From contig DAUP01000034.1 in assembly GCA_002505185.1 (NCBI GenBank), positions 6,766 through 14,489 on the forward strand: 7,724 bases of DNA. The letters are read 5' to 3'. Of this stretch, positions 1 through 5,216 are shown in pieces (within the stretch, counting starts at the first letter, position 1; the number at the start of each line of letters is the position of its first letter). The notes under the pieces are model-generated. The model ran no database searches. It had not been told where the DNA came from and saw only the letters and a program-made list of their open reading frames with translations. A program made the position numbers and the translations under genes. Source of the stretch: Ferroplasmaceae archaeon UBA567. GTDB taxonomy: Archaea > Thermoplasmatota > Thermoplasmata > Thermoplasmatales > Thermoplasmataceae.

Positions 1-350
1 GATGAATACACCATTCCAGGTCCAAGTTTATTGATTGAATATGTTACAGTGCAAAGGTCACACCCCTTTCCGCCACATGAACACTCATCACGGAAATTCA
101 ATGACATATCCGTTTTTAATGGAATAAGCCCCAACCTTGAGGCAAGTACTTCATCAAACAACGGGAGTGACGAATCATATACATTTCCATCAGCATCCCG
201 TATTTCTCCATGGTGAAAAATAACATTTTCTATGGCCAGCTTCGGTACATCATTTATCAGTGTACGCCTTATAGAGTTCGCAATTCCAGGAGTAATTCCA
301 TCTATAGAAAAACGGATAAAATTATCCTTCAATTCCAAAATCTTTATCAT
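1..350 (-). CDS. rpoD: RNA polymerase subunit Rpo3 (RpoD), N-terminal part, runs off the left edge
   Basis: This is the archaeal counterpart of eukaryotic Rpb3/AC40 and half of the bacterial alpha dimer; with Rpo11 it forms the platform on which RNA polymerase assembles. Translating the minus strand from ATG at 350-348 gives 116 complete codons with no stop to the window edge. Visible landmarks are the alpha-type motif NSIRRTLINDVPKLAIE (residues 25-41), SRLGLIPL (71-78) and a four-cysteine loop C90-x-C92-x4-C97-x2-C100, matching the zinc-binding loop region of Rpb3. The later ferredoxin-like domain, where some archaea carry an iron-sulfur cluster, would lie outside the window. The start is 2 bases after the uS11 stop, so it is co-transcribed as the fourth gene of the ribosomal operon, the usual archaeal order rps13-rps4-rps11-rpoD. 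Confidence 0.95.
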   Translation of the reverse strand, partial: MIKILELKDNFIRFSIDGITPGIANSIRRTLINDVPKLAIENVIFHHGEIRDADGNVYDSSLPLFDEVLASRLGLIPLKTDMSLNFRDECSCGGKGCDLCTVTYSINKLGPGMVYS

Positions 351-352
351 GC

Positions 353-736
353 TTAAACTCTCCTTCCTCTCTTTCCGCCTTTCTTTTTTGTCCCATCATG
401 TGGAGTAGGTGTTACTTCCTCTATCCTTAAAATTTTAAATCCGGCTCTCGAAAGAGTTCTTATGGCAGATTGTGCACCCGGACCTGGTATTCTGGATCTG
501 CTTCCTCCAGGAGCCCTGACTCTTATGATTAAATCTGTGATTTCCTTTTCCCTTAACTTCTCGGTAATTATATCTGAGGCTTTCATAGCTGCATAGGGGC
601 TAGATTCCTCGCGATCATTTTTGACAACCATGCCACCTGTGGATTTTGCTATTGTTTCTGAACCTGTCTGATCTGTTATCAATATTATTGTGTTATTTTG
701 AGATGCATATATGTGTGCAATTCCTATTTTATTCAT
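353..736 (-). CDS. rps11: 30S ribosomal protein uS11
   Basis: uS11 sits on the platform of the small ribosomal subunit, contacting 16S rRNA near the E site and the mRNA exit. The 127-residue product is full length for an archaeal uS11. It contains the family landmarks RAPGG (residues 74-78), PGPGAQSAIR (84-93) and the basic tail TPTPHDGTKKKGGKRGRR (109-126), which ends the protein as in other archaea. Its ATG overlaps the uS4 stop as ATGA, so its translation is probably coupled to uS4. The rpoD start follows 2 bases after its stop. No separate promoter is visible. Confidence 0.97.
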   Translation of the reverse strand: MNKIGIAHIYASQNNTIILITDQTGSETIAKSTGGMVVKNDREESSPYAAMKASDIITEKLREKEITDLIIRVRAPGGSRSRIPGPGAQSAIRTLSRAGFKILRIEEVTPTPHDGTKKKGGKRGRRV

Positions 737-1323
737 TGAGCTTCACCTTTGCCTGCTTTTGCTGGTTCTTCCTTATCTTCCTTTTCTGCTATACCTGACA
801 GGATGAGCCTGATGGGGTGTTTATCGTCTGAAAAAGGTGACTTTTCATTATATGTGATGCTGTCTTCTTCTCCTTTCTGCACAGCTATGCTTGGTATTGT
901 TACAACATGGTCTCCAAGTTTAATATGCCCATGTGTAATTAACTGGCGTGCCTGTTTCATTGTTGTAGCCATGTTCAACTGGTATACCAGAGTCTGAAGC
1001 CTTCTGTCCAGTATGTTTTCAATATTAAGGGCGAGTATATCATCAAGCGTTGCACCCTCACTTAAAAGGCTTAATCTGTCCAATTTCTTCAGTAAAAGCT
1101 GGAACTGTTTCTCTGCTATTGGGTCATTATATCTTACCTTGGCCTGAAGTGTTCTTGCCTGGGCTCTGTAAGAAGAAAGAGTCGCCTCTGCCTTCCATAA
1201 TTCCCTTTTATTTTTTAATCCATATTTGGTAACAATCTCCCTCTCAGTGCCTATTCTTTCCTTTTCCCATGGATGCCTTGGCGTTGAGTATCTTTTTCTC
1301 TGAAATTTTTGATCTCCCATCAT
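733..1323 (-). CDS. rps4: 30S ribosomal protein uS4
   Basis: uS4 is a primary 16S rRNA binder that nucleates assembly of the small-subunit body and contributes to decoding accuracy. The N-terminal part (about residues 5-100) is the archaeal/eukaryotic-type S4/S9 N-terminal region. An S4 RNA-binding domain follows at about 105-165, with LDRRLQTLVYQLNMA, ARQLITHGHIKLGDHVV and the hydrophobic IPSIAV. The last 20 residues are a charged Glu/Lys/Ala tail. Two adjacent ATGs (1323 and 1320) are possible starts. A GGTGAT Shine-Dalgarno directly abuts the first and is better spaced for the second, so MGDQKFQ from 1320 (195 residues) is the likelier start. The gene lies 6 bases downstream of uS13 and overlaps uS11. 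Confidence 0.96.
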   Translation of the reverse strand: MMGDQKFQRKRYSTPRHPWEKERIGTEREIVTKYGLKNKRELWKAEATLSSYRAQARTLQAKVRYNDPIAEKQFQLLLKKLDRLSLLSEGATLDDILALNIENILDRRLQTLVYQLNMATTMKQARQLITHGHIKLGDHVVTIPSIAVQKGEEDSITYNEKSPFSDDKHPIRLILSGIAEKEDKEEPAKAGKGEAQ

Positions 1324-1329
1324 ATCACC

Positions 1330-1809
1330 TTATTTTTTCTGTTCCTGCCTTTTTCTTATTACACCCATTGATAATCCATGCCTTCCATTTGAACGGGTTT
1401 TCTGGCCTCTTACCTTATGCCCCTGTTCATGCCTGAGCCCACGGTATGATCTCATTTTTTTCATTAGATTTACATCATCATTAATTTGAAGATTCAGGTC
1501 ATTGGATAAAAGGTTAAGATTTTTCCCTGTGGGTACATCTTTCCTGTGATTTAGAAGCCATGCAGGCATTCCTTCATATTCCTTGTTTTCAACATATTTT
1601 CTTATTTCCAGAACTTCGTCCTCGCTTAATTCGCCTATCTGCCTGTTCTTATCCAGATTGAATTTCTTTATAAGTATATTGGCGAGCCTCTCACCTATTC
1701 CATTAATATCAGACAGGGCAAGACCGAGTTTTCTCTCTCCCTTTATATCCTTATTCGCGATTCGAACAATGTACTGAAAATTTTCATTATCTTTTTTGTT
1801 ATCAGCCAT
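1330..1809 (-). CDS. rps13: 30S ribosomal protein uS13
   Basis: uS13 lies in the head of the small subunit and forms bridges to the 50S subunit and contacts to P-site tRNA. The 159-residue product has a short charged archaeal N-terminal extension, the helix-two-turn-helix region around INGIGERLANILIKKF (residues 35-50), and the basic C-terminal tail RSYRGLRHEQGHKVRGQKTR (120-139) that enters the P site. It is the first gene of the leftward operon uS13-uS4-uS11-rpoD. A TATA box about 45 bases upstream (1851-1860) predicts a short leader of about 20 bases containing GGATGGT just before the start. In many archaea a tRNA-Leu or tRNA-Ser gene precedes this operon closely; here about 850 bases of decayed sequence intervene. 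Confidence 0.96.
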   Translation of the reverse strand: MADNKKDNENFQYIVRIANKDIKGERKLGLALSDINGIGERLANILIKKFNLDKNRQIGELSEDEVLEIRKYVENKEYEGMPAWLLNHRKDVPTGKNLNLLSNDLNLQINDDVNLMKKMRSYRGLRHEQGHKVRGQKTRSNGRHGLSMGVIRKRQEQKK

Positions 1810-1850
1810 ATTACCATCCTGTTAAATGTAAGTTATTCCCTATTATTTAA

Positions 1851-1866
1851 CTATATATATCCTTTA
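1851..1866 (-). promoter_or_regulatory. Promoter of the rps13-rps4-rps11-rpoD operon
   Basis: Reading the minus strand, a purine-rich AAAGG (a possible BRE) is followed by the TATA box ATATATATAG. The box centre is about 46 bases upstream of the uS13 start. With archaeal spacing of about 25-27 bases, transcription would begin near 1829, leaving a leader of about 20 bases. It is the only convincing TATA element upstream of the operon. The assignment rests on pattern and spacing only. Confidence 0.65.
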
Positions 1867-2000
1867 CCATTAGTTTGCGGTCTCCCCTAACCATCTAAAC
1901 ATTCACGCCTAGAGCTGTCATCTTCTTGATGCTTAAACTTCCGGGGTATAATCACATATCCACTATCCAGTTCACAAAGGCTTCAGCGATTATTTTTTTA

Positions 2001-2135
2001 TTATGTTATGCACTGGTTGAGATCTGCATCAGAAGTCCATCTCAGCTGAACATTCATCTCTTTCATCTGCTTCTCTGGATACTTTTTCTTATTAGATGTG
2101 GATATCTAGGCATAAATGAGTGTTTTTCTATTCAC
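2001..2135 (-). pseudogene. Possible decayed coding fragment, unidentified
   Basis: Read from a GTG at 2135, this frame gives VNRKTLIYA, a TAG stop, then ISTSNKKKYPEKQM and EMNVQLRWTSDADLNQ before two consecutive stops. The charged, protein-like composition and the strongly hydrophobic antisense frame suggest former coding sequence, possibly a transposase, but no family-defining motif is visible. Chance is not excluded. Confidence 0.2.
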
Positions 2136-2184
2136 ATCCTTATTTAATAATGTGCAAATATCCGTATGAATGTAATAATAGTGG

Positions 2185-2280
2185 TTAGGCAATGACTGTA
2201 TATCTTGCCATTCCAATTGTTGCAAATATTAAAGCCTCTCTGGAAATATACAGGAGATTTAGAGCATCATTTACCTTCAC
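2185..2280 (-). pseudogene. Possible decayed coding fragment, unidentified
   Basis: A frame read from a GTG at 2280 encodes VKVNDALNLLYISREALIFA and continues TIGMARYTVIA to a TAA. It has no ribosome-binding site and no convincing promoter at the right distance, and a stop lies a short way upstream in frame. It could be the end of a decayed larger gene. No family was recognised, and the length (31 residues) makes chance possible. Confidence 0.15.
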
Positions 2281-2562
2281 AGTTAATGATATAATGCATT
2301 ACATGCACTTAGTGCTATTACAAAAATTAACTATATTTTAAAAAATTGATCCTAAAACAACCATCCCAAGTAACAGTAATACCATAATTATAACAACTAT
2401 TTTTAAAGCTAATGATTTCATTCTGTTAATATATCATTAACTTATTAATATTTACCTTAAATTTATGGCGGAAATCTATGGCGACGTTGTACACCTATAG
2501 AAATAGTTTTTTTGTAGAATTTCATGCCAAAAATACTGTATATTTCAATATTTATAGTGTAT

Positions 2563-2624
2563 AGCCTGTACATGGAACAAAGATTACATGTTCAAAAATA
2601 TCACATTCCAGCCTGTAAACATGG
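2563..2624 (+). repeat. Short imperfect direct repeat pair
   Basis: AGCCTGTACATGG (2563-2575) recurs as AGCCTGTAAACATGG (2610-2624), differing by a two-base insertion. The spacer contains the inverted pair GAACA/TGTTC. The pair lies 34 bases beyond the 3' end of the tRNA-Leu gene. It may be a footprint of a past insertion or a binding site; two copies are too few to decide. Confidence 0.25.
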
Positions 2625-2657
2625 CAAATTAAACTATACAATAAATCATCAGAATTA

Positions 2658-2742
2658 TGCAAGGGACGGGATTTGAACCCGCGAACTCCTTCGAGATAGA
2701 ATCTTAAGTCCTACACCTTTGGCCAAGCTTAGTTACCCTTGC
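2658..2742 (-). tRNA. tRNA-Leu, anticodon UAA
   Basis: The 85-base minus-strand transcript folds as a class II tRNA. The acceptor stem is GCAAGGG/CCCTTGC with discriminator A. The anticodon arm is TAGGA-CTTAAGA-TTCTA with anticodon TAA (plus-strand 2704-2706). A long variable arm with CTC-GAAG-GAG is present, as in tRNA-Leu and tRNA-Ser. The T arm is GCGGG-TTCAAAT-CCCGT. Discriminator A and the anticodon identify leucine, decoding UUA and, by wobble, UUG codons. The CCA end is not encoded and no intron is present. A TATA box about 25 bases upstream places transcription start at or near the mature 5' end. Being oriented like the ribosomal operon agrees with the archaeal habit of a tRNA gene preceding rps13. 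Confidence 0.95.
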
Positions 2743-2757
2743 ATGCGGTTAATCTGT

Positions 2758-2771
2758 TTTATATTAATAAG
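2758..2771 (-). promoter_or_regulatory. TATA box of the tRNA-Leu gene
   Basis: The minus strand reads TTATTAATATAAAA centred about 23 bases upstream of the first tRNA base. That is the archaeal spacing that would start transcription at or just before the mature 5' end. It lies back to back with the plus-strand promoter at 2808-2820. Confidence 0.6.
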
Positions 2772-2807
2772 TTTTTTTAACCGATGATTATCTTGCAATA
2801 TAGCATA

Positions 2808-2820
2808 ATATTTATAATAT
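2808..2820 (+). promoter_or_regulatory. TATA box for the 83-residue protein gene
   Basis: An AT-rich box (ATATTTATAATAT) is centred about 23 bases before the ATG at 2837. No Shine-Dalgarno precedes that ATG, so the mRNA is predicted to be leaderless, the common mode in Thermoplasmatales. Confidence 0.6.
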
Positions 2821-2836
2821 CTTTCACTAACATCTT

Positions 2837-3088
2837 ATGGCAGAAGATAACAATGCAGTAATGGGGTTTAAACTGGACGAAGAACCAAAGTGGATACGTG
2901 TTACGCTGGAGGATGGAACCGTGCTTGAGATTAAGACTGAAATAATGTCCATAATGAAGGTTGGAAATGACCCTAATACAGGACTCCCACAGTACAGTAT
3001 AAACGCAGCCCCCATGATCAGGATGATGCGGGTACCAAAGGAATCTATAAAGAAAAGTGGAGATACCGATAAGGGGTTATACAGGTAA
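2837..3088 (+). CDS. Small acidic protein of unknown function, 83 residues
   Basis: I do not recognise this family. The product starts MAEDNNAVMGFKLDEEPKW, followed by a probable beta strand and turn WIRVTLEDGTVLEIKTEI (19-36), then KVGNDPNTGLPQY (41-53) and a basic tail MRVPKESIKKSGDTDKGLYR (64-83). There is no signal peptide, membrane segment or cysteine, so it should be a small cytoplasmic protein. A TATA box about 23 bases before the ATG and the absence of a ribosome-binding site support this start and a leaderless transcript. The well-formed promoter and regular codon use make it a real gene. It is transcribed divergently from the tRNA-Leu gene and followed by the Lrp-like regulator, which has its own promoter. 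Confidence 0.75.
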   Translation: MAEDNNAVMGFKLDEEPKWIRVTLEDGTVLEIKTEIMSIMKVGNDPNTGLPQYSINAAPMIRMMRVPKESIKKSGDTDKGLYR

Positions 3089-3100
3089 ATAAAATATTCG

Positions 3101-3119
3101 TATAAATAGATTTAAATCG
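3101..3119 (+). promoter_or_regulatory. Promoter of the Lrp-type regulator gene
   Basis: TATAAATAGA is followed by TTTAAATCG, centred about 25 bases before the ATG at 3139. This predicts a leaderless mRNA. A very similar TTAAATCG recurs in the promoter upstream of the prenyl synthase block (3898-3905). Confidence 0.6.
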
Positions 3120-3138
3120 TTTCCGGTAATTGTGCATT

Positions 3139-3528
3139 ATGGATGAGACTGATTACAATATTATAGATATTTTGAGGGAAAATTCCAGGGAGACGAATAT
3201 GGAAATTGCCAGAAAACTTAATGTTTCTGAAGGCACAATAAGAAAGCGGATAATGAATATGGTGAATAATGGCATTATCCGCAAATTTACAATAGAGACA
3301 TCAATATCTATAGAAGGCATAGTTTTGATTAAACTTGATTCCAGGCAGGCATCATCCACATTAAAAGTTTTAAAAAACCTTTACAGGGATATATATGAAT
3401 TTTCAGGACGGATAGATGTGGCCGTAAGAATATCAAAGAGCACAATAGATGATCTGAATATGGAAGTAGATAAAATAAGGGATTTAAAAGGTGTAGTGAA
3501 TACAGATACCATGGTAAGACTTAAATGA
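3139..3528 (+). CDS. Lrp/AsnC-family transcriptional regulator
   Basis: Lrp/AsnC proteins bind DNA as dimers or octamers and sense amino acids or related small molecules. The 129-residue product has an N-terminal winged-helix region (about 4-50: LDxxD-like DETDYNIIDIL, then EIARKLNVSEGTIRKRI with the recognition helix near 30-41). A beta-alpha-beta-beta-alpha-beta RAM effector domain follows (60-129), with GIVLIKLD, the SGRIDVAVRI turn typical of the family and a final strand TDTMVRLK. It is shorter than the usual 145-165 residues because there is almost no extension after the last strand. An upstream TTG at 3130 is in frame, but the ATG at 3139 sits about 25 bases from the TATA box and is preferred (leaderless). 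The target genes and ligand are unknown. Confidence 0.88.
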   Translation: MDETDYNIIDILRENSRETNMEIARKLNVSEGTIRKRIMNMVNNGIIRKFTIETSISIEGIVLIKLDSRQASSTLKVLKNLYRDIYEFSGRIDVAVRISKSTIDDLNMEVDKIRDLKGVVNTDTMVRLK

Positions 3529-3540
3529 TAAAGTAACGAT

Positions 3541-3553
3541 ATTATTATATATT
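3541..3553 (+). promoter_or_regulatory. Promoter of the alba gene
   Basis: TATTATTATATAT (TATA core 3544-3551) lies just after the Lrp stop codon. With a 25-27 base offset, transcription would begin near 3574, between the in-frame ATGs at 3562 and 3583. This supports the second ATG as the start. Confidence 0.55.
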
Positions 3554-3582
3554 CAGAATAAATGTACAATGGGGTAATTTAC

Positions 3583-3855
3583 ATGTCTGAAGAAAACGTA
3601 ATCTTTGTGGGTAAAAAACCAACTATGAACTATGTACTGGCTATCGTGACGCAATTCAATAATTCCGATATAGATAGAATTATAATTAAAGCTAGGGGAA
3701 AAGCTATTAGCAAGGCAGTAGATATAGCCGAAATAACAAAACACAAATTCATCCAGACTGCTAAATATGAAAACATAAAACTTGATACCGAGACTCTTGA
3801 TGGAGAAAACGGCCCATCAAATGTTTCGTCCATAGAAATAGTCCTGGTGAAATAA
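3583..3855 (+). CDS. alba: Alba, archaeal chromatin and RNA-binding protein
   Basis: Alba is an abundant dimeric DNA- and RNA-binding protein that compacts archaeal chromosomes. The 90-residue product matches the family end to end: VIFVGKKPTMNYVLA (6-20) carries the DNA-contacting lysine pair K11/K12, equivalent to the K16/K17 region of the Sulfolobus protein, where K16 is acetylated. IIIKARGKAISKAVDIAEI is the central beta-alpha segment, and VSSIEIVLVK the final strand. An in-frame ATG at 3562 would add seven residues but lies before the expected transcription start, so 3583 is chosen. The gene is 54 bases after the Lrp gene and has its own TATA box. A run of five T residues at 3862-3866 follows the stop. 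Confidence 0.95.
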   Translation: MSEENVIFVGKKPTMNYVLAIVTQFNNSDIDRIIIKARGKAISKAVDIAEITKHKFIQTAKYENIKLDTETLDGENGPSNVSSIEIVLVK

Positions 3856-3859
3856 TCTC

Positions 3860-3868
3860 TATTTTTCA
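3860..3868 (+). terminator. Possible T-rich terminator after alba
   Basis: CTATTTTTC follows the alba stop by a few bases. Archaeal RNA polymerase terminates at T runs without needing a hairpin; five T residues is a weak example. It would separate alba from the next promoter at 3898. Confidence 0.3.
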
Positions 3869-3897
3869 CATTCAATTAACAAAACTTCTACAAAACC

Positions 3898-3918
3898 TTA
3901 AATCGTAATTTTTAATAC
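3898..3918 (+). promoter_or_regulatory. Promoter upstream of the prenyl synthase/ArsA block
   Basis: Two candidate TATA elements lie here: TTAAATCG (3898-3905, resembling the Lrp gene promoter) and TTTTTAATAC (3909-3918). They predict starts near 3927 or 3940, so the mRNA would have a leader of roughly 80-90 bases before the ATG at 4018. That contrasts with the leaderless genes on either side. Confidence 0.45.
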
Positions 3919-3947
3919 ATTGTTACTGTTGGTGTTTCAGTCAACTA

Positions 3948-3966
3948 TCTTCTCTCTAAGGGAAGA
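3948..3966 (+). other. Hairpin in the leader upstream of the 69-codon ORF
   Basis: TCTTCTC (3948-3954) pairs with GGGAAGA (3960-3966), seven base pairs including one G-T, with loop TCTAA. It lies in the predicted leader between the promoter and the ORF at 4018. Its role is unknown. A 25-codon frame starting with TTG-GTG at 3929 also crosses this leader and ends in TAA at 4001-4003. Confidence 0.35.
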
Positions 3967-4017
3967 GTTTTGTTCAGTGAGGAACAGCGCAGGAGTTAAT
4001 TAAGGGGCTTTGAAAAG

Positions 4018-4227
4018 ATGAAAGAAAAGCAGAAGTTAGACCGGAGAGATACATACACACCTGCAGATGCTCCACATGGAAAATCAATCGTTGTAAAAGG
4101 AGTAGAAAAGAAGTTGGATATATACACTAGGAAGTTTAAACTGGTAAAATACGGTGAGGGATTGAGATTTACTACACAATTCCTCCCCACACTTTCTCAT
4201 GGGGTCTCCCAGGGAGGAGTGAGATGA
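4018..4227 (+). CDS. Small ORF, 69 codons, overlapping the prenyl synthase gene; possible tnpB tail remnant
   Basis: The product begins MKEKQKLDRRDTYTPADAPH, is very basic for its first 51 residues, and then changes character (TTQFLPTLSHGVSQGGVR). I recognise no functional domain. Two readings are possible. It may be a real small or leader protein: codon use looks coding, and its TGA overlaps the synthase ATG (ATGA), which would couple their translation. Or it may be the decayed 3' tail of an IS200/IS605 tnpB: the TYTPAD string resembles tails seen after the last catalytic motif of archaeal TnpB, and the same frame upstream reads TVGVSVNYLLSKGRVLF before an in-frame TAA at 3997. The C-terminal segment is encoded by sequence resembling an IS605 right-end hairpin. 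No good Shine-Dalgarno precedes 4018. Confidence 0.4.
   Translation: MKEKQKLDRRDTYTPADAPHGKSIVVKGVEKKLDIYTRKFKLVKYGEGLRFTTQFLPTLSHGVSQGGVR
4181..4221 (+). promoter_or_regulatory. Shine-Dalgarno-sequestering hairpin before the prenyl synthase gene; IS605 right-end-like
   Basis: TCCTCCC (4181-4187) is perfectly complementary to GGGAGGA (4212-4218), the Shine-Dalgarno of the synthase gene, whose ATG follows at 4224. A competing hairpin, CCCCA (4185-4189) with TGGGG (4200-4204), uses part of the same 5' strand and would free the Shine-Dalgarno. A second anti-Shine-Dalgarno-like CTCCC lies at 4206-4210. A ribosome translating the upstream ORF to its overlapping stop would open the structure. The TTCCTCCCC...GGGGTCTCC arrangement also resembles right ends of IS200/IS605 elements. 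The pairing is seen directly; the regulatory role is inferred. Confidence 0.45.
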
Positions 4228-5216
4228 AAAATTTCTATGATTGGCAGTATGGCCTGCGAGATAAAATAAACGAGGTAAATTCCAGGCTTCTTGAATCTAT
4301 TAAGACAGATCAAAGCTACCTTTTTGACATGGCTAAATATACGATAGACGCAGGTGGAAAGCGCTTCAGGCCACTTCTCACTATACTGTCATATGAGATT
4401 TCATGCAATGAATCCTACAAAAAAATACTCGATCTTGCTGCAGGTTATGAGCTTATACACACGGCAAGCCTGATACATGACGATATAATAGACAAATCAA
4501 AATATCGGAGAGGCAGAGAGACTTTATCTTCCAGAGATGGAATAGATAACGCTATAGTTGTAGGGGATTATCTTTTCGCAAAAGCCTATGAGCTTGGATC
4601 AAGATATGGAAAAGAGGTTTCAAAGGTAATGGCTGATGGATCCTCACATCTGGCTGAGGGACAGATCATAGAAGCTTTGAATATAGGAAATCTTTCCCTG
4701 GATATTGAGACCTATAACAATATTATAAAGAATAAAACCGCATATTTTTTCTCTGCCTGTGCAGAAGGGGCAACAATTGCAGCCATGGCTTCACCGGATG
4801 TGAGGAAAAAACTCAGTGCCTTTGCATATAATATGGGAATGGCATTCCAGATAACAGATGATATACTTGATATTGTGGGAAATGAAAAGGAAATGGGAAA
4901 GCCTACAATGGTTGACCTGAACCATGATGTTATAACACTACCCATAATACATGCACTGACAAACGCTTCAGTAGAGAATAAAAAAATATTAATAACCATC
5001 CTCACCGGAAAATACAAGGAAGATGATTATAAAAGCAAATTCCGCCACATACTTTTTAAAACAGGGTCTCTGGAATACGCTTTTAAGGTTGCAAAGGACT
5101 ATATTTTAAAATCAGTTGACAATCTCAACGGCATTGGAAGATCTGATGATTTAGGGCTTTTAATGGATCTGGCGCTTATAGTAGTTGATAGAATTAATGA
5201 ATCAGGAGTGATATGA
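4224..5216 (+). CDS. Geranylgeranyl-diphosphate-synthase-type trans-prenyltransferase
   Basis: The enzyme condenses isopentenyl diphosphate with allylic diphosphates to make the long isoprenoid chain that archaea use for ether membrane lipids and quinones. The 330-residue product is full length, all-alpha and cytoplasmic. Landmarks are GGKRFRP (44-50), the first aspartate-rich motif DDIID (86-90) followed by RRG (95-97), the second motif DDILD (212-216), and GKPTMVDLNHDVITLP (225-240). The positions five and four residues before the first motif are small (A81, S82) rather than aromatic, which favours C20 or longer products over farnesyl diphosphate; exact chain length is not provable from sequence. 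It has a strong Shine-Dalgarno (GGGAGGAG) inside a potential hairpin, overlaps the upstream ORF as ATGA, and directly abuts the ArsA-like gene. Confidence 0.93.
   Translation: MKNFYDWQYGLRDKINEVNSRLLESIKTDQSYLFDMAKYTIDAGGKRFRPLLTILSYEISCNESYKKILDLAAGYELIHTASLIHDDIIDKSKYRRGRETLSSRDGIDNAIVVGDYLFAKAYELGSRYGKEVSKVMADGSSHLAEGQIIEALNIGNLSLDIETYNNIIKNKTAYFFSACAEGATIAAMASPDVRKKLSAFAYNMGMAFQITDDILDIVGNEKEMGKPTMVDLNHDVITLPIIHALTNASVENKKILITILTGKYKEDDYKSKFRHILFKTGSLEYAFKVAKDYILKSVDNLNGIGRSDDLGLLMDLALIVVDRINESGVI
5204..5212 (+). promoter_or_regulatory. Shine-Dalgarno of the ArsA/Get3-like gene
   Basis: AGGAGTGAT lies inside the last codons of the prenyl synthase gene, about 5 bases before the ATG at 5217 that begins directly after the synthase TGA. 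It fixes the start and shows the two genes are co-translated from one mRNA. Confidence 0.6.

Larger units (their letters stand above)
1867..2640. other. AT-rich stretch without an intact gene; probable decayed DNA
   Basis: About 770 bases separate the ribosomal operon promoter from the tRNA-Leu gene. No ORF here has a recognisable domain. The longest plus-strand frame (1926-2147, 73 codons) is rich in Leu, Ile and Phe, as expected for the antisense of a Lys/Glu-rich remnant. On the minus strand, 2135-2001 reads like protein (for example KKKYPEKQMKEMNVQLRW) but has an internal TAG and ends in two stops. A second minus-strand fragment at 2280-2185 reads VNDALNLLYISREALIFA with no proper start. 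I interpret the stretch as eroded coding DNA, perhaps of a mobile element, but could not name a family. No tRNA, CRISPR or large terminal repeats were seen. Confidence 0.45.

Noticed and set aside
1926..2147. 73-codon hydrophobic ORF on the plus strand that could be taken for a membrane protein
   Set aside because: Its Leu/Ile/Phe richness is what the antisense of a Lys/Glu-rich minus-strand frame produces. It has no ribosome-binding site or well-placed TATA box and no convincing membrane topology.
2465..2500. 11-codon ORF MAEIYGDVVHL with AT-rich sequence upstream
   Set aside because: Too short to separate from chance, with no conserved feature and no downstream partner gene.
2572..2676. 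34-codon plus-strand ORF (MEQRLHVQKYHIPACKHGK...) entering the tRNA-Leu gene in antisense
   Set aside because: TATA-like boxes upstream are at wrong distances (about 19 or 32 bases), there is no Shine-Dalgarno, and it terminates inside the tRNA gene.
3929..4222. Possible structured non-coding RNA such as RNase P RNA or SRP RNA in the leader before the prenyl synthase
   Set aside because: The conserved RNase P core (GAGGAAAGTCC-type) and the SRP helix 8 motif (GGAAGGA-type) are both absent, and much of the stretch has an open coding frame.
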